In this document: positions 1 to 8,207 of the stretch, in pieces | Position numbering within the stretch: the stretch's first letter is position 1 | Layout: each line of letters opens with the position of its first letter | Assembly (NCBI RefSeq): GCF_023897015.1 | Contig: NZ_JAMHFY010000001.1 | Location: 335,584-399,583 of the forward strand | Direction: 5' to 3' | DNA from: Desulfosporosinus nitroreducens | Lineage (GTDB): Bacteria; Bacillota; Desulfitobacteriia; Desulfitobacteriales; Desulfitobacteriaceae | DNA: 64,000 nucleotides | Notes under the pieces: generated by a model | Databases searched by the model: none | Told to the model about the DNA's origin: nothing | The model's input: the letters and a program-made list of their open reading frames with translations, nothing else | Program-made: the position numbers and the translations under genes

Positions 1-377
1 GGATTAATCTGTGTCTCCTCAATAATCTTCTGAGTATCCACCTCAATCCCTATGTCACTTAGAGTTACAGGAATCTCTGTATCATTGTACAACAGTACAC
101 GCGTTTCTTCCAGCTTGTCCTTTGCCCAATTTTCTATCTTTACGGATGCCTCAGGCAATGGAGTGCCACTTAAATCCAAATCGTCAATTTTGGTCCCATC
201 CGAAATAATTCTATTAGTTACTTCAACTCGATTACTATCTTGTGCATCCTCAGAAAGTTTATCAGGCGCAGGAGCAGGGTTTGAAGAATTGCAACCGTTT
301 AATAAAATGAGTAAAAAAAGAGCCCCAGCAAAAAAAAGATCTCGTATTCTTACTTTTTCTAAGTACTTTATCTTCAA
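1..377 (-). CDS. Partial lipoprotein with VanW-type peptidoglycan-binding domain
   Basis: The reading frame runs off the left edge of the window, so only the N-terminal part is present. It starts near a TTG at 377 beside the purine-rich AGAGGAGGTG. An upstream in-frame TTG at 395 is also possible, because the SD-like run lies very close to the 377 start. A basic N-terminus and a hydrophobic stretch lead to the lipobox LLNGC, so a lipoprotein anchored outside the membrane is expected. After the Cys comes an acidic/Pro-rich linker. The segment DLSGTPLPEASVKIENWAK through LSDIGIEVDTQKIIEE then resembles the repeat found at the N-terminus of VanW-family cell-wall proteins (PG_binding_4 type). The C-terminal VanW domain would lie outside the window. 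Function is inferred from that repeat only. Confidence 0.65.
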   Translation of the reverse strand, partial: MKIKYLEKVRIRDLFFAGALFLLILLNGCNSSNPAPAPDKLSEDAQDSNRVEVTNRIISDGTKIDDLDLSGTPLPEASVKIENWAKDKLEETRVLLYNDTEIPVTLSDIGIEVDTQKIIEETQIN

Positions 378-529
378 CACCTCCTCTTTTCTCAACTTTA
401 GTATTTCCGCGGAGGTTGTTGTTTATCTCAATAATTAATTTTATTCATGATCAAAATTTGACTGCCAAACCTCGAATAAAGATGTTGAAATTTGAGTGCC
501 TCCATTAGGTGGAGTTAATAATTTCTAGA

Positions 530-575
530 CTGCAAAATAAAAGAACTCGCTGAATTATTTTTCAGCGAGTTCTTA
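530..575 (-). terminator. Rho-independent terminator after the DUF1292 gene
   Basis: AAGAACTCGCTGA and TCAGCGAGTTCTT pair as a 13-bp stem. Read on the minus strand the stem is followed by TTTTATTTT. Confidence 0.85.
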
Positions 576-612
576 GTATTCCCAAATATACACGGGATAA
601 AATTAGTCCACC

Positions 613-918
613 TTATTCTTCGTCTTCGGATTCCACCAGGTTTTCCCAAGCATCAGCCACTTTTTCCCATTCTTCATCGTCTTCGATGTCAAGCAACATT
701 TCGCCGCCTTCAGCATCTTTACCGAGTTTAAGGATAATAGCCTCATCCTCTTCTGATTCGTCCTCAGAGATAGGCATCAAGACAAAGTATGTAGAACCTT
801 CTAGTTCCAAAGTGTCTAGATGAAGAAACTCATGGTCTTTTCCCTCATCATCTGTGAGAATGACAGTATCAAACTCTTCCGCGTCATGCTCATCATGGTT
901 ATGTTCATGGTCAGTCAT
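613..918 (-). CDS. DUF1292 (YrzB-like) acidic protein
   Basis: A small, very acidic protein of 101 residues. It has a His/Asp-rich N-terminus followed by the DUF1292 core (FDTVILTDDEGKDHEF, then YFVLMPISEDE and a VADAWE-type C-terminus). The start is taken at the ATG at 918, because AGAGGTGA lies 6-9 bases upstream. The in-frame GTG three codons earlier is part of that ribosome-binding site. It follows ruvX as in other Firmicutes (alaS-ireB-ruvX-yrzB order), but it has its own consensus promoter in the ruvX/DUF1292 gap and its own terminator. The biochemical role of the family is not known. Confidence 0.88.
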   Translation of the reverse strand: MTDHEHNHDEHDAEEFDTVILTDDEGKDHEFLHLDTLELEGSTYFVLMPISEDESEEDEAIILKLGKDAEGGEMLLDIEDDEEWEKVADAWENLVESEDEE

Positions 919-948
919 ATGATTCACCTCTTATCAAAGAATATTGTC

Positions 949-977
949 ATTGTACTATTGTAGGTAATGATTGTCAA
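949..977 (-). promoter_or_regulatory. Sigma-A promoter for the DUF1292 gene
   Basis: TTGACA (977-972), a 17-base spacer and TACAAT (954-949), just after the ruvX stop and about 30 bases before the DUF1292 start. Confidence 0.75.
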
Positions 978-986
978 ATATTGCCC

Positions 987-1403
987 TTAACTATTTTTAT
1001 TTTGCCGACTGTCTAGATAACCCTGAAGGATAAATACGGCCGCCATTTTGTCTATAACGTGTTTTCTCTTCGAGCGCGACACATCCGCTTCTATAAGAGT
1101 CCTCTGGGCTGCAACAGTACTTAAACGCTCATCCCACAACTTGACTTCAAGTCCAAATTCGGCACGTAAAACCTCAGCGAACTCCTCGGTCAAAGTACAT
1201 CGAGGCCCTAGCGTTCCATTCATATTCTTAGGATACCCGATGACTATCTCCATAACCTCATACTCCCGTATAAGTTCACGCAACTCATCTAGCTCCTTCT
1301 TGGAGCGTCTAATCGTCTTAACTCCCTGGGCCGTCCAAAATAATGCGTCACTCATCGCCACACCAATCGTCTTCGACCCAAAATCCAACCCCATAATTCT
1401 CAA
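987..1403 (-). CDS. ruvX: RuvX/YqgF-type Holliday junction resolvase family protein
   Basis: A 138-residue RNase H-fold protein of the YqgF/RuvX family. The family is implicated in Holliday-junction resolution and in 16S pre-rRNA 5' end processing. Visible motifs are [13 protein letters not shown] at the N-terminus (first catalytic Asp), [12 protein letters not shown] in the middle, and [12 protein letters not shown] plus a C-terminal Asp in [13 protein letters not shown]. The TTG at 1403 is chosen as start because GGAGGG lies 7 bases upstream and it gives the usual N-terminus MRIMGLDFG. The earlier in-frame ATG at 1418 would place the ribosome-binding site inside the gene. Two genes foreign to the usual order (SMR pump, aldo/keto reductase) separate it from ireB. 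Confidence 0.93.
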   Translation of the reverse strand: MRIMGLDFGSKTIGVAMSDALFWTAQGVKTIRRSKKELDELRELIREYEVMEIVIGYPKNMNGTLGPRCTLTEEFAEVLRAEFGLEVKLWDERLSTVAAQRTLIEADVSRSKRKHVIDKMAAVFILQGYLDSRQNKNS

Positions 1404-1467
1404 CAGTATTCCCTCCAAGTTGACTCATAGTTTTTTAATTAAAACTATTTTTAGTCATAAATATGCA

Positions 1468-1791
1468 TTAATGCTTTAAACCACTTAAATTTAATCCTAT
1501 GACTCCAGCCACAATTAGAAGTATAGAAACTATTTTGAGGGTATTAACTGTTTCGTTAAAAAAAACTATTCCTATTACAGAAATAACCACTATCCCTACC
1601 GCTGACCATATTGCATATGCCACGCTTACTTCAATTTCTTTTAAAGCCAATGATAACAGCCAAAAACATAAAAAATATGAGACAAACATGCCTATTGCAG
1701 GAACAATTTTTGTCAACCCATTGGAAAGTTTCATTAAAGTAGTGCCACAAAGTTCAAAAATAATTGCTAAAATCAAATACAGCCAACTCAT
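1468..1791 (-). CDS. Small multidrug resistance (SMR/EmrE-like) transporter
   Basis: A 107-residue protein with four hydrophobic helices. It carries the essential membrane Glu of SMR proteins at E13 (IIFELCGTTLMKLS) and the EmrE-type AYAIWSAVG motif with W62. These features favour a proton-coupled exporter of cationic or hydrophobic compounds over the guanidinium-exporter subtype, though substrate cannot be read from the sequence. AAGGAG is spaced correctly before the ATG. It lies between the aldo/keto reductase gene and ruvX on the same strand, interrupting the conserved ireB-ruvX neighbourhood. It probably arrived separately. Confidence 0.9.
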   Translation of the reverse strand: MSWLYLILAIIFELCGTTLMKLSNGLTKIVPAIGMFVSYFLCFWLLSLALKEIEVSVAYAIWSAVGIVVISVIGIVFFNETVNTLKIVSILLIVAGVIGLNLSGLKH

Positions 1792-1849
1792 AAGTTCTCC
1801 TTAATCTAACAACATCTGGCCCTGAATATACTTTTAATCAAGAAATACT

Positions 1850-2794
1850 TCAGACAATTTTTAAACAGAAATGGGGACAAACCCTTCCGCAATACCCACA
1901 AAGTACACAAGCCTTGGCATCAACTACCGATATATTTTCTTCAATACTTAAAGCACCCTGGGGGCAAGCTTCCAAACAAAGCCCACACCCCTGGCACCAA
2001 TCTGCAATATATAGTTTCCGTTGCCTATGCTTGACCTTTCTCTGCAACTCCTCTGGGACTTCTTTATCTGCCAACAAGAGGAGATTATAATCCACTTCTT
2101 CTTGGCTGGACATTCCCAGAGCCATGCTCTGAACGCCTGAAACACCTCGGACAAAGGCTACGGCTTTTTCAGGATCGCTTGCTAAATGCCCGCCCCCAAA
2201 AACCTTCATAGCATAAATCCCTATACCCAGGTCAGATGCAAAGGAAATAGCATCCAGCATCTCGCTTAAGGTGCCATCAATAATCCCCAGACCTTGGTAG
2301 TTTAAGATGGGATGGATCACATCAAGACCGGGTAACAGCGCACCTGCCCTGACTCCCGCAACAGCATGCGTCGAAATGCCGATCCAGCGAACTATACCCT
2401 TTTCCTTTGCTCGCAAGAGTTCTTCCCAAGCGCCCAGATGTCCTTTCAAGGTTAAAGCACTTTCTTGCTCATGAAGTAAGAAAAAATCAAGGGTATCCCG
2501 ATTAAGAGCAGTACGCGCCTTCTCTATGCTTAGGCTCATTTCTTCGGCAGTGACAGAGTACGATTTACTGACGATTCGAGCGTCCTGATGTCCTTTTATG
2601 GCTTCAGCAATTTGCCCATAGTTATCATATATTTCTGCAGTATCAATCCAATTAACCCCTTGCTCAAGCGCATAGCGCAGAACAGAGATTCCTTCCGCTT
2701 CTGTTACACGGCCTTGCAACGGAGATATTGCCAGACTTCCAAAGCAAACCTCTGAAACGTCTGCTCCCCACAAGCCAAGCTTAACTTGACGCAT
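1850..2794 (-). CDS. Aldo/keto reductase fused to a 2x[4Fe-4S] ferredoxin domain
   Basis: A 314-residue, two-domain protein. Residues 1-270 form an aldo/keto reductase barrel with the catalytic tetrad visible as D51 and Y56 (WIDTAEIYDNYG), K77 (RIVSKS) and H108 (LLHE). The last 50 residues hold two cluster motifs, CQGCGLCLEACP and CVLCGYCGRVCP, which would bind two [4Fe-4S] clusters. The family oxidises or reduces carbonyl compounds. The ferredoxin tail implies electron exchange with the ferredoxin pool as well as with NAD(P)H. The substrate is unknown. It lies between ireB and the SMR gene on the minus strand. Confidence 0.9.
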   Translation of the reverse strand: MRQVKLGLWGADVSEVCFGSLAISPLQGRVTEAEGISVLRYALEQGVNWIDTAEIYDNYGQIAEAIKGHQDARIVSKSYSVTAEEMSLSIEKARTALNRDTLDFFLLHEQESALTLKGHLGAWEELLRAKEKGIVRWIGISTHAVAGVRAGALLPGLDVIHPILNYQGLGIIDGTLSEMLDAISFASDLGIGIYAMKVFGGGHLASDPEKAVAFVRGVSGVQSMALGMSSQEEVDYNLLLLADKEVPEELQRKVKHRQRKLYIADWCQGCGLCLEACPQGALSIEENISVVDAKACVLCGYCGRVCPHFCLKIV

Positions 2795-2848
2795 TTTAAA
2801 ACTCCTTTAGTGCATGCACTCATTTCGCACTGTACGCTCTAAAGTTGA

Positions 2849-2873
2849 AACCCTCACCACATTAGTGAGGGTT
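2849..2873 (-). terminator. Stem-loop after ireB
   Basis: AACCCTCAC and GTGAGGGTT form a 9-bp stem with a 7-base loop. The T-tract on the minus strand is short (GGTTTC), so termination is likely but not certain. Confidence 0.45.
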
Positions 2874-2885
2874 CAAAGTACATTA

Positions 2886-3140
2886 CTATTTTTCTTGCAA
2901 ATAGGTTCTAACCAGTTCTTCGATCAGCTCAAAGCGTTCAAGTTTACGAATCATCGATCTCGCCTGATTGTGGCTGGTAATATATACAGGGTCGCCAGAC
3001 ATGAGATAACCCACCATTTGGTTGATCGGGTCATACCCTTTCTCCTGTAACGCGGCATACACCTTCTGCAATATATCGTGGGCTGAAATCGTTTCATCTC
3101 CTACAGCCTTAAACATCATGGTTTCTTCCATTCGATCCAT
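2886..3140 (-). CDS. ireB: IreB-family regulatory phosphoprotein (DUF965/YrzL)
   Basis: An 84-residue protein starting [11 protein letters not shown]. It carries the hallmark block [20 protein letters not shown] followed by DPVYITSH and [14 protein letters not shown]. In Enterococcus, IreB is a substrate of the IreK kinase and negatively affects cephalosporin resistance. Here only family membership is shown. The start at 3140 follows AAAGGTGG at proper distance. The longer frame upstream adds only a basic, non-conserved stretch. The gene follows alaS, which is the usual Firmicute order. Confidence 0.92.
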   Translation of the reverse strand: MDRMEETMMFKAVGDETISAHDILQKVYAALQEKGYDPINQMVGYLMSGDPVYITSHNQARSMIRKLERFELIEELVRTYLQEK

Positions 3141-3220
3141 TTCCCTGTCCACCTTTCGCCTTTTCGTATACGGCTTTTTCAACTTGAATTAGATATTCTT
3201 ACTCTCAGTATGATTCTCCT

Positions 3221-5848
3221 CTATTTTTTAAGAAATTCTCTGATAAGATTTGGAACTCGATCTATAGCTTCACCCAATTTACTGGGATCTTTACCGCCGG
3301 CCTGTGCCATGTCTGGCTTACCGCCACCGCTGCCGCCAGTAATTTTGGCTACTTCCTTTATAATCTGTCCTGCATGAAGCCCGCTTAAACCTTTTGGGTT
3401 AACAGTTGTAACAAAGTTAACCTTTCCTTCGCTTACAGCACCTAAGACGATAACTCCAGACTTCATCTTGTCTCGAATTAAATCTGCCATTTGACGAAGA
3501 CCTTCCATATCCGGCGCCTGTACTTGGGCAGCTATGACCTGAATTCCATCGACCTCCACAACCCGACTCAATAACCCTCCAACTTCATTCTTGGCAAGCT
3601 TTGCTTGGAGTTGTCCGATTTCACGTTCAAGGTCTTTTACCTGGGTCATCAGACCATTTACACGCTTCCCAACCTCTAAAGGTTGTGCTTTAAGGTTCTG
3701 GGCTACTTCCATTACCTGCTCATCAAGGGAACGGAAGTATGCCAGGGCTTCAAGACCGGCAACTGCCTCAATCCGACGCAAGCCAGCCCCTATTCCGCCT
3801 TCGCTAAGGATTTTTACAAGTCCGATTTCTCCTGTGCTGTTAACATGGGTCCCACCGCACAATTCTTGACTGAACATCCCCATACTTACAACCCTGACAG
3901 TTTCTCCATATTTCTCTCCAAAAAGTGCCGTTGCTCCGCTTTGTTTAGCTTCCTTTAAAGACATTTCTGTCGCCTTAACCGGCATATTCTTTAACACAGC
4001 TTCATTAATCAGCCCCTCGACTGCCCTTAAACCATCCGGTGTCATTGGAGAAAAATGCGTAAAATCAAAGCGCAGACGTTCAGGAGTCACTAATGACCCT
4101 GCTTGTTGAACGTGGTCCCCCAAAACCGAGCGCAAAGCAGTCTGAAGAAGGTGGGTCGCGCTGTGATGACGAGTCGTAGCCAGCCGGTCAAAATTATCAA
4201 TTTCCACTTCTACGGATTCCCCGACATGTAATACCCCTGTTTTAACCTCAGCCCGATGATAAAGGGTTCCTGTCACACCTTTTTTGACTTCAAGCACGCG
4301 CGCCTCGGCACGGGATGTTCGGATTACACCCACATCAGACACCTGCCCTCCGCTTTCTGCATAGAAAGGAGTCTCTGAAAGGAAGATCATAACCTCTTCC
4401 CCCTCACCAGCGTCCTGCATCTCTTTGCCATTGACAAACAGGCCTTCAATTCGAGTCGTTAAAGAAACTTTGTCATAGCCAACAAAGGGTGTAGCTCCTA
4501 AGGATTTAGCCCTTTCTATAAGTTCCGGGCTCTCGACCACAGCACGCATTTGCTGAGATTGTTCTTTCGCTCGGAGACGATGTTCCTCAGAAGCGGTCTG
4601 GAAGGTCAGCATATCTACGGACAGCCCTTGTTCTTCCAGCATTTCTTCAGTTAACTCTACAGGGAAACCGTAGGTTTCATACAAATAGAAAGCATCGGCT
4701 CCAGTTAACACTGTCTCCCCTTGTTTGATAAGCTCCTTGACCTTTTCCTGCAATAACTGAGTGCCCTGTTCTAAAGTTGCTTGAAAGTTCTTCTCCTCTA
4801 AATTTAAGTGACTGAGAATAAAGTTCTCGTTCTCTTTGAGCTCCGGATAGGCGTGGGCATAGTCCCTTTGTATAATTTGAAAGGCGGATTCCAAGAAGGG
4901 TTTGTCAATCCCTAAGAGTTTAGCAAACCGAACAGCCCGACGCAATATACGACGAAGGACATATCCTCTGCCTTCATTATTTGGCCGAATTCCATCGGAC
5001 AACATAAATGAAACCGCTCGAACGTGATCTGAAACCACTTTTAAAGCTAAGTCATTTTTAGCATTATCCTTATATTTGATTCCAGCTAAGGTTGCGACAT
5101 GATCAATAATAGGACGGAATAGATCCGTGTCAAAATTGGTTTCCACACCCTGCATCACAGAGGCGATCCGCTCCAGGCCCATCCCCGTATCAATATTTTG
5201 CTTTGGAAGTGGGGTCAATACGCCTGCTTCATCACGGTTATATTGCATAAAGACCAAATTCCATATTTCCAAGAACCGATCACAATCACACCCTATAGCA
5301 CAACCTGGTTTACCACACCCTCTGGCTGCACCCAGGTCGACATAAATCTCAGAACAAGGCCCGCAAGGACCTGTCGGACCAGCCGCCCAGAAGTTCTCCG
5401 GATCACCTACGATTCGCTCGGACTTAACACCTGCTTTTTCCCATATTTGTTTGGCATCCTGATCTTCGGGATATATTGTTATCCACAATTTTTCAACCGG
5501 GATTTTCAAGACATTGGTGATATACTCCCAAGCCCAGGGAATTGCTTCCGTTTTAAAGTAATCTCCAAACGAAAAGTTTCCCAACATTTCAAAATATGTA
5601 TGATGACGAGCAGTTTTCCCTACTTCCTCGAGATCCGGGGTTCGAACACACTTTTGAGCAGTCGTAGCCCGTGGAAAGGGAGGTTCAACCTGACGTTGGA
5701 AATATGGTTTAAAAGGAACCATGCCCGCCACTGTTAACAACAATGTCGGATCATCTTTGGGAATAAGCGAAGCACTAGGCAGAATTTTGTGCCCTTTAGC
5801 CTCAAAATACTTAAGAAACATGTCCCTTAATTCATTGCCTGAATACAA
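3221..5848 (-). CDS. alaS: Alanyl-tRNA synthetase
   Basis: An 875-residue class II synthetase that charges tRNA-Ala. The N-terminal catalytic domain begins with GNELRDMFLKYFEAKGHK. The editing domain has the zinc/water ligands HSATH (TTRHHSATHLLQ) and ELCGGTH. The C-terminal DHHA1-type segment ends with the glycine-rich GGSGGGKPDMAQAGG. The start is placed at the TTG at 5848, where AAAGGGGTG lies 6 bases upstream, giving MYSGNELRDMF. The in-frame ATT-ATG region further upstream would add nine non-conserved residues. A promoter and a terminator/antiterminator leader precede it, so expression is probably controlled by attenuation. Confidence 0.97.
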   Translation of the reverse strand: MYSGNELRDMFLKYFEAKGHKILPSASLIPKDDPTLLLTVAGMVPFKPYFQRQVEPPFPRATTAQKCVRTPDLEEVGKTARHHTYFEMLGNFSFGDYFKTEAIPWAWEYITNVLKIPVEKLWITIYPEDQDAKQIWEKAGVKSERIVGDPENFWAAGPTGPCGPCSEIYVDLGAARGCGKPGCAIGCDCDRFLEIWNLVFMQYNRDEAGVLTPLPKQNIDTGMGLERIASVMQGVETNFDTDLFRPIIDHVATLAGIKYKDNAKNDLALKVVSDHVRAVSFMLSDGIRPNNEGRGYVLRRILRRAVRFAKLLGIDKPFLESAFQIIQRDYAHAYPELKENENFILSHLNLEEKNFQATLEQGTQLLQEKVKELIKQGETVLTGADAFYLYETYGFPVELTEEMLEEQGLSVDMLTFQTASEEHRLRAKEQSQQMRAVVESPELIERAKSLGATPFVGYDKVSLTTRIEGLFVNGKEMQDAGEGEEVMIFLSETPFYAESGGQVSDVGVIRTSRAEARVLEVKKGVTGTLYHRAEVKTGVLHVGESVEVEIDNFDRLATTRHHSATHLLQTALRSVLGDHVQQAGSLVTPERLRFDFTHFSPMTPDGLRAVEGLINEAVLKNMPVKATEMSLKEAKQSGATALFGEKYGETVRVVSMGMFSQELCGGTHVNSTGEIGLVKILSEGGIGAGLRRIEAVAGLEALAYFRSLDEQVMEVAQNLKAQPLEVGKRVNGLMTQVKDLEREIGQLQAKLAKNEVGGLLSRVVEVDGIQVIAAQVQAPDMEGLRQMADLIRDKMKSGVIVLGAVSEGKVNFVTTVNPKGLSGLHAGQIIKEVAKITGGSGGGKPDMAQAGGKDPSKLGEAIDRVPNLIREFLKK

Positions 5849-5910
5849 TATGAACACCCCTTTAAATTCAATCAAGAAATAACAGTCAAATTATCCCTTC
5901 CGACTGGTAT

Positions 5911-5966
5911 AAAAAAATAATCTCTCCCTTTGTCAATCAGGGACGAGATTTTTTCGGGATCACCCT
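5911..5966 (-). promoter_or_regulatory. alaS leader: terminator with T-box-like antiterminator
   Basis: On the minus strand AGGGTGATCCCG is followed by AAAAAATCTCGTCCCT, then by a terminator (AATCTCGTCCCT pairing with AGGGAGAGATT, followed by ATTTTTTT). The order AGGGTG...CCCG...CTCGTCCCT matches the 3' part of a T-box. However, the usual TGG-N-ACC bulge reads TGATCCC, and only about 66 bases separate it from the likely transcription start. There is no room for a normal Stem I. Confidence 0.6.
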
Positions 5967-6038
5967 GTATCTTACCGGGCTTGAGCGGTACTTTCTGACG
6001 TAATTATGATAGTAATATAAAATTTCCATTGTTTATAA

Positions 6039-6068
6039 AGTATATACAGGGAATGTCTTATTTGTCAA
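6039..6068 (-). promoter_or_regulatory. Sigma-A promoter for alaS
   Basis: TTGACA (6068-6063), an 18-base spacer and TATACT (6044-6039), starting six bases after the stop codon of the upstream permease gene. Confidence 0.75.
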
Positions 6069-6073
6069 CTAGA

Positions 6074-7105
6074 TTAGACTTTCGTAGACACCAGCCTGAA
6101 ATAAATATGTTTAAACAGTACTCGAATGACCGCAGCTAAAGGGACAGCCAAGAACATGCCCCAGAACCCTGCAATTTCTCCACAAGCTAGAAGTGCAAAA
6201 ACAACCCAAAGAGGATGAAGTCCGACACTCTCGCCCATAAGCTTAGGAGATATTATATTCCCTTCAAGCTGTTGCACAAAGAAAATAACCAAGGTAACCT
6301 TTAAGGCCATCACCGGAGAATGAGTTAAAGCTAATAGTATCGCTGGAACTGCCCCAATTGCAGGCCCAAAATAGGGAATTAGGTCAAAAATTCCGCAAAC
6401 AAGGCCAATCAACAGAGCATAATCCATGCCAACAAGTTTTACCCCTATACCGATCATTATCCCTACGATCACTGCTACGAATAAATCTCCTCGAACAAAT
6501 TGCCTTACGACATGATTAATGTCTTGCCACAACCGTCGCCATTCCATCCTCCAGCGTTGAGGGATAATCCGAAAAAAGCCTTCCCCTAAGCCTTTCCAGT
6601 CTGCCAGAATGTAAATGGCAATAACCGGCGACAACATGTAAAGAGTCACTGAAGACAGTGCCTTTGGCAAGTTATCTAGAAATTGGTTAAGCCGATCAGC
6701 AATCATTGTTTCCCCTTGAATTAAATGTTCATCTAAGACAATCGCAACTCGATTAGGTAACCCTGTTGCCTTAAACTGATTCCGAAACTCTTCGATCATA
6801 TCCGTAATCGACTGAATCGTCTGAGGCAAAATAACCAACAATTTACTTAGTTCATTATAGATTATTGGGATAATAAGGAAAATGGCAGTGGCACAAAAGG
6901 CAATAATTAAGATGAAAACAATCGCAATAGCTCTATTTCTGCTAATTTTATACCGTTCCAGCACAACAACCAGAGGGTTTAACAAGTACGCCAGCACAAA
7001 AGCAAGGAAAAACGGACCTAATATTGCCCTCACCCGGAAGAGAATTAGTATTCCCAACAGCAAACACGTTCCCGTAAAAATCCATTTCCAATTTTTAAAT
7101 TTCAT
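6074..7105 (-). CDS. AI-2E family transporter (membrane permease)
   Basis: A protein of about 343 residues with six to eight hydrophobic segments. It has the family's C-terminal block (FDLIPYFGPAIGAVPA, QQLEGNIISPKLMGESVGL, HPLWVVFALLACGEIAGF, GMFLAVPLAAVIRV). Members have been linked to efflux of small molecules or to sodium/proton exchange; the substrate here is unknown. The start is uncertain. The ATG at 7105 gives the expected short cytoplasmic N-terminus (MKFKNWKWIF), while AAAGGAAG lies 16 bases upstream. In-frame GTG at 7180 is an alternative without a convincing ribosome-binding site. It is monocistronic on the minus strand, before alaS. Confidence 0.88.
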   Translation of the reverse strand: MKFKNWKWIFTGTCLLLGILILFRVRAILGPFFLAFVLAYLLNPLVVVLERYKISRNRAIAIVFILIIAFCATAIFLIIPIIYNELSKLLVILPQTIQSITDMIEEFRNQFKATGLPNRVAIVLDEHLIQGETMIADRLNQFLDNLPKALSSVTLYMLSPVIAIYILADWKGLGEGFFRIIPQRWRMEWRRLWQDINHVVRQFVRGDLFVAVIVGIMIGIGVKLVGMDYALLIGLVCGIFDLIPYFGPAIGAVPAILLALTHSPVMALKVTLVIFFVQQLEGNIISPKLMGESVGLHPLWVVFALLACGEIAGFWGMFLAVPLAAVIRVLFKHIYFRLVSTKV

Positions 7106-7208
7106 AAACCGTGAGAGTACACTTCCTTTCGAAGATCTGGGACAGAATGAACTTATGTATTTCCCTGAACAACGAAGCACGCTCTTAGAAACGGACTAAA
7201 GACAAACT

Positions 7209-7234
7209 AAAAAGCGCGCGATGCGCGCTTTTTT
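7209..7234. terminator. Bidirectional terminator
   Basis: AAAAGCGCGC-GAT-GCGCGCTTTT forms a 10-bp GC-rich stem with A/T tracts on both sides. It ends the PRC-barrel/zinc-ribbon transcript on the minus strand. Confidence 0.85.
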
Positions 7235-7387
7235 AATCCAGCATTAGTGAAATAGTTTCATATTCTTGACAAACAGGTGCCTACCCTTTTTGAAGGATTC
7301 ATACTGCGTCGCATCAACACTTTTCTATTCTTCGCAAAAAATGAATACCACATTTTTTAAAACCTAATATTCATCGTTCCTTTTTCA

Positions 7388-7591
7388 TTAAATCGGAATT
7401 ACTTCATCTGCACAAGAAACAGTGGGATTGAGGCTTGGATCATCCCAAGCCACCAAAGAGCCGTCTTCGGCCAAATCGTAAATTACTACTTTATCAGTTT
7501 GAGTCGCAAATTCAACGCAACAATCCCAACAGTAAAACTGCTCGACTCCAACTTTACCAATGGCTCTTCCACCACAAACTGGACAATTCAT
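7388..7591 (-). CDS. Small zinc-ribbon protein
   Basis: A 67-residue protein with two CxxC knuckles, MNCPVCGG and YCWDCCVEF, which probably bind one zinc ion. The C-terminal half is acidic and not conserved in any way I recognise. Its ATG overlaps the stop of the PRC-barrel gene by four bases (ATGA), so the two are translationally coupled and probably act together. Function unknown. Confidence 0.75.
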   Translation of the reverse strand: MNCPVCGGRAIGKVGVEQFYCWDCCVEFATQTDKVVIYDLAEDGSLVAWDDPSLNPTVSCADEVIPI

Positions 7592-8082
7592 GATCGCATT
7601 CCCCCTTCATTTGCTTGATCCAAGGGGGATACTTGGTTATCAACGATTAAGATATCTTTCCCATCAATCATGACATGCGGCTTTAGAATCGTCCCCCGAC
7701 CGTGAAGAAGGTCAGCGAAGAGCCCGTCAGATACCTCGAACCCTACCATTTTTTCTATGGTGTCATCGAGGAAAACATCTTCAATCGTGCCTCTAGCGTC
7801 TCCACCTTGAGTATAGACTTCATTACCTACTTTGTCAGACCATCTTGTCCCCTTAAGTTCTTCTACTGTTTTTTCATTAACAGTCAGGGCATCTTTACCA
7901 ACCGTTACAATGGCCTTCCGAGGAATACCTTTAGCTGAGTGGAAGAAATGTCCGCCTTCAAGAAGAACTCCGACAACCTCATCTTTTTCATTGTCAAGCA
8001 CCAGATCATGTACCCAACCAATTGAATTTCCACTTTTTAAATCCAACACTGGCAATCCGACAATCTCACGTGAGCGTCTCAT
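7588..8082 (-). CDS. PRC-barrel domain protein
   Basis: A 164-residue protein with two PRC-barrel repeats. The first begins REIVGLPVLDLKSGNSIGWV (residues about 4-75), the second NEVYTQGGDARGTIEDVFLD (about 88-150). PRC barrels occur in ribosome maturation (RimM), photosynthetic reaction centres and sporulation proteins (YlmC/YmxH). The role here is not known. The start at 8082 is preceded by GGAGGTGG. The in-frame GTG four codons upstream lies within that site. The stop is coupled to the zinc-ribbon gene. Confidence 0.83.
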   Translation of the reverse strand: MRRSREIVGLPVLDLKSGNSIGWVHDLVLDNEKDEVVGVLLEGGHFFHSAKGIPRKAIVTVGKDALTVNEKTVEELKGTRWSDKVGNEVYTQGGDARGTIEDVFLDDTIEKMVGFEVSDGLFADLLHGRGTILKPHVMIDGKDILIVDNQVSPLDQANEGGMRS

Positions 8083-8155
8083 TTGTTCTTCCACCTCCGC
8101 TAAAAAAATTTCTATCTATACTCTGCCCGCCTAAACCAAACTTTATGCATGCGCA

Positions 8156-8201
8156 GGCCAAGGATGGCCAAGTGTCCCTGTAGCCATGGATGGCGAGAAG
8201 G
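8156..8201 (+). repeat. 46-bp dispersed repeat, copy A
   Basis: One full unit, GGCCAAGGATGGCC then AAGTGTCCCTGTAGCC then ATGGATGGCGAGAAGG. It contains two small palindromes (GGCCA-AGGA-TGGCC and GCCATGGATGGC). It sits between the mnmA stop and the PRC-barrel gene. Near-identical units occur at 60295-60340 and 60348-60393 (opposite orientation), and a diverged one at 17511-17552. Confidence 0.8.
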
Positions 8202-8207
8202 AAGAAC

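Noticed and set aside
52..438. Plus-strand open frame of 128 codons at the left edge
   Set aside because: It is antisense to the lipoprotein gene, whose lipobox and peptidoglycan-binding repeat are convincing, and it has no ribosome-binding site.
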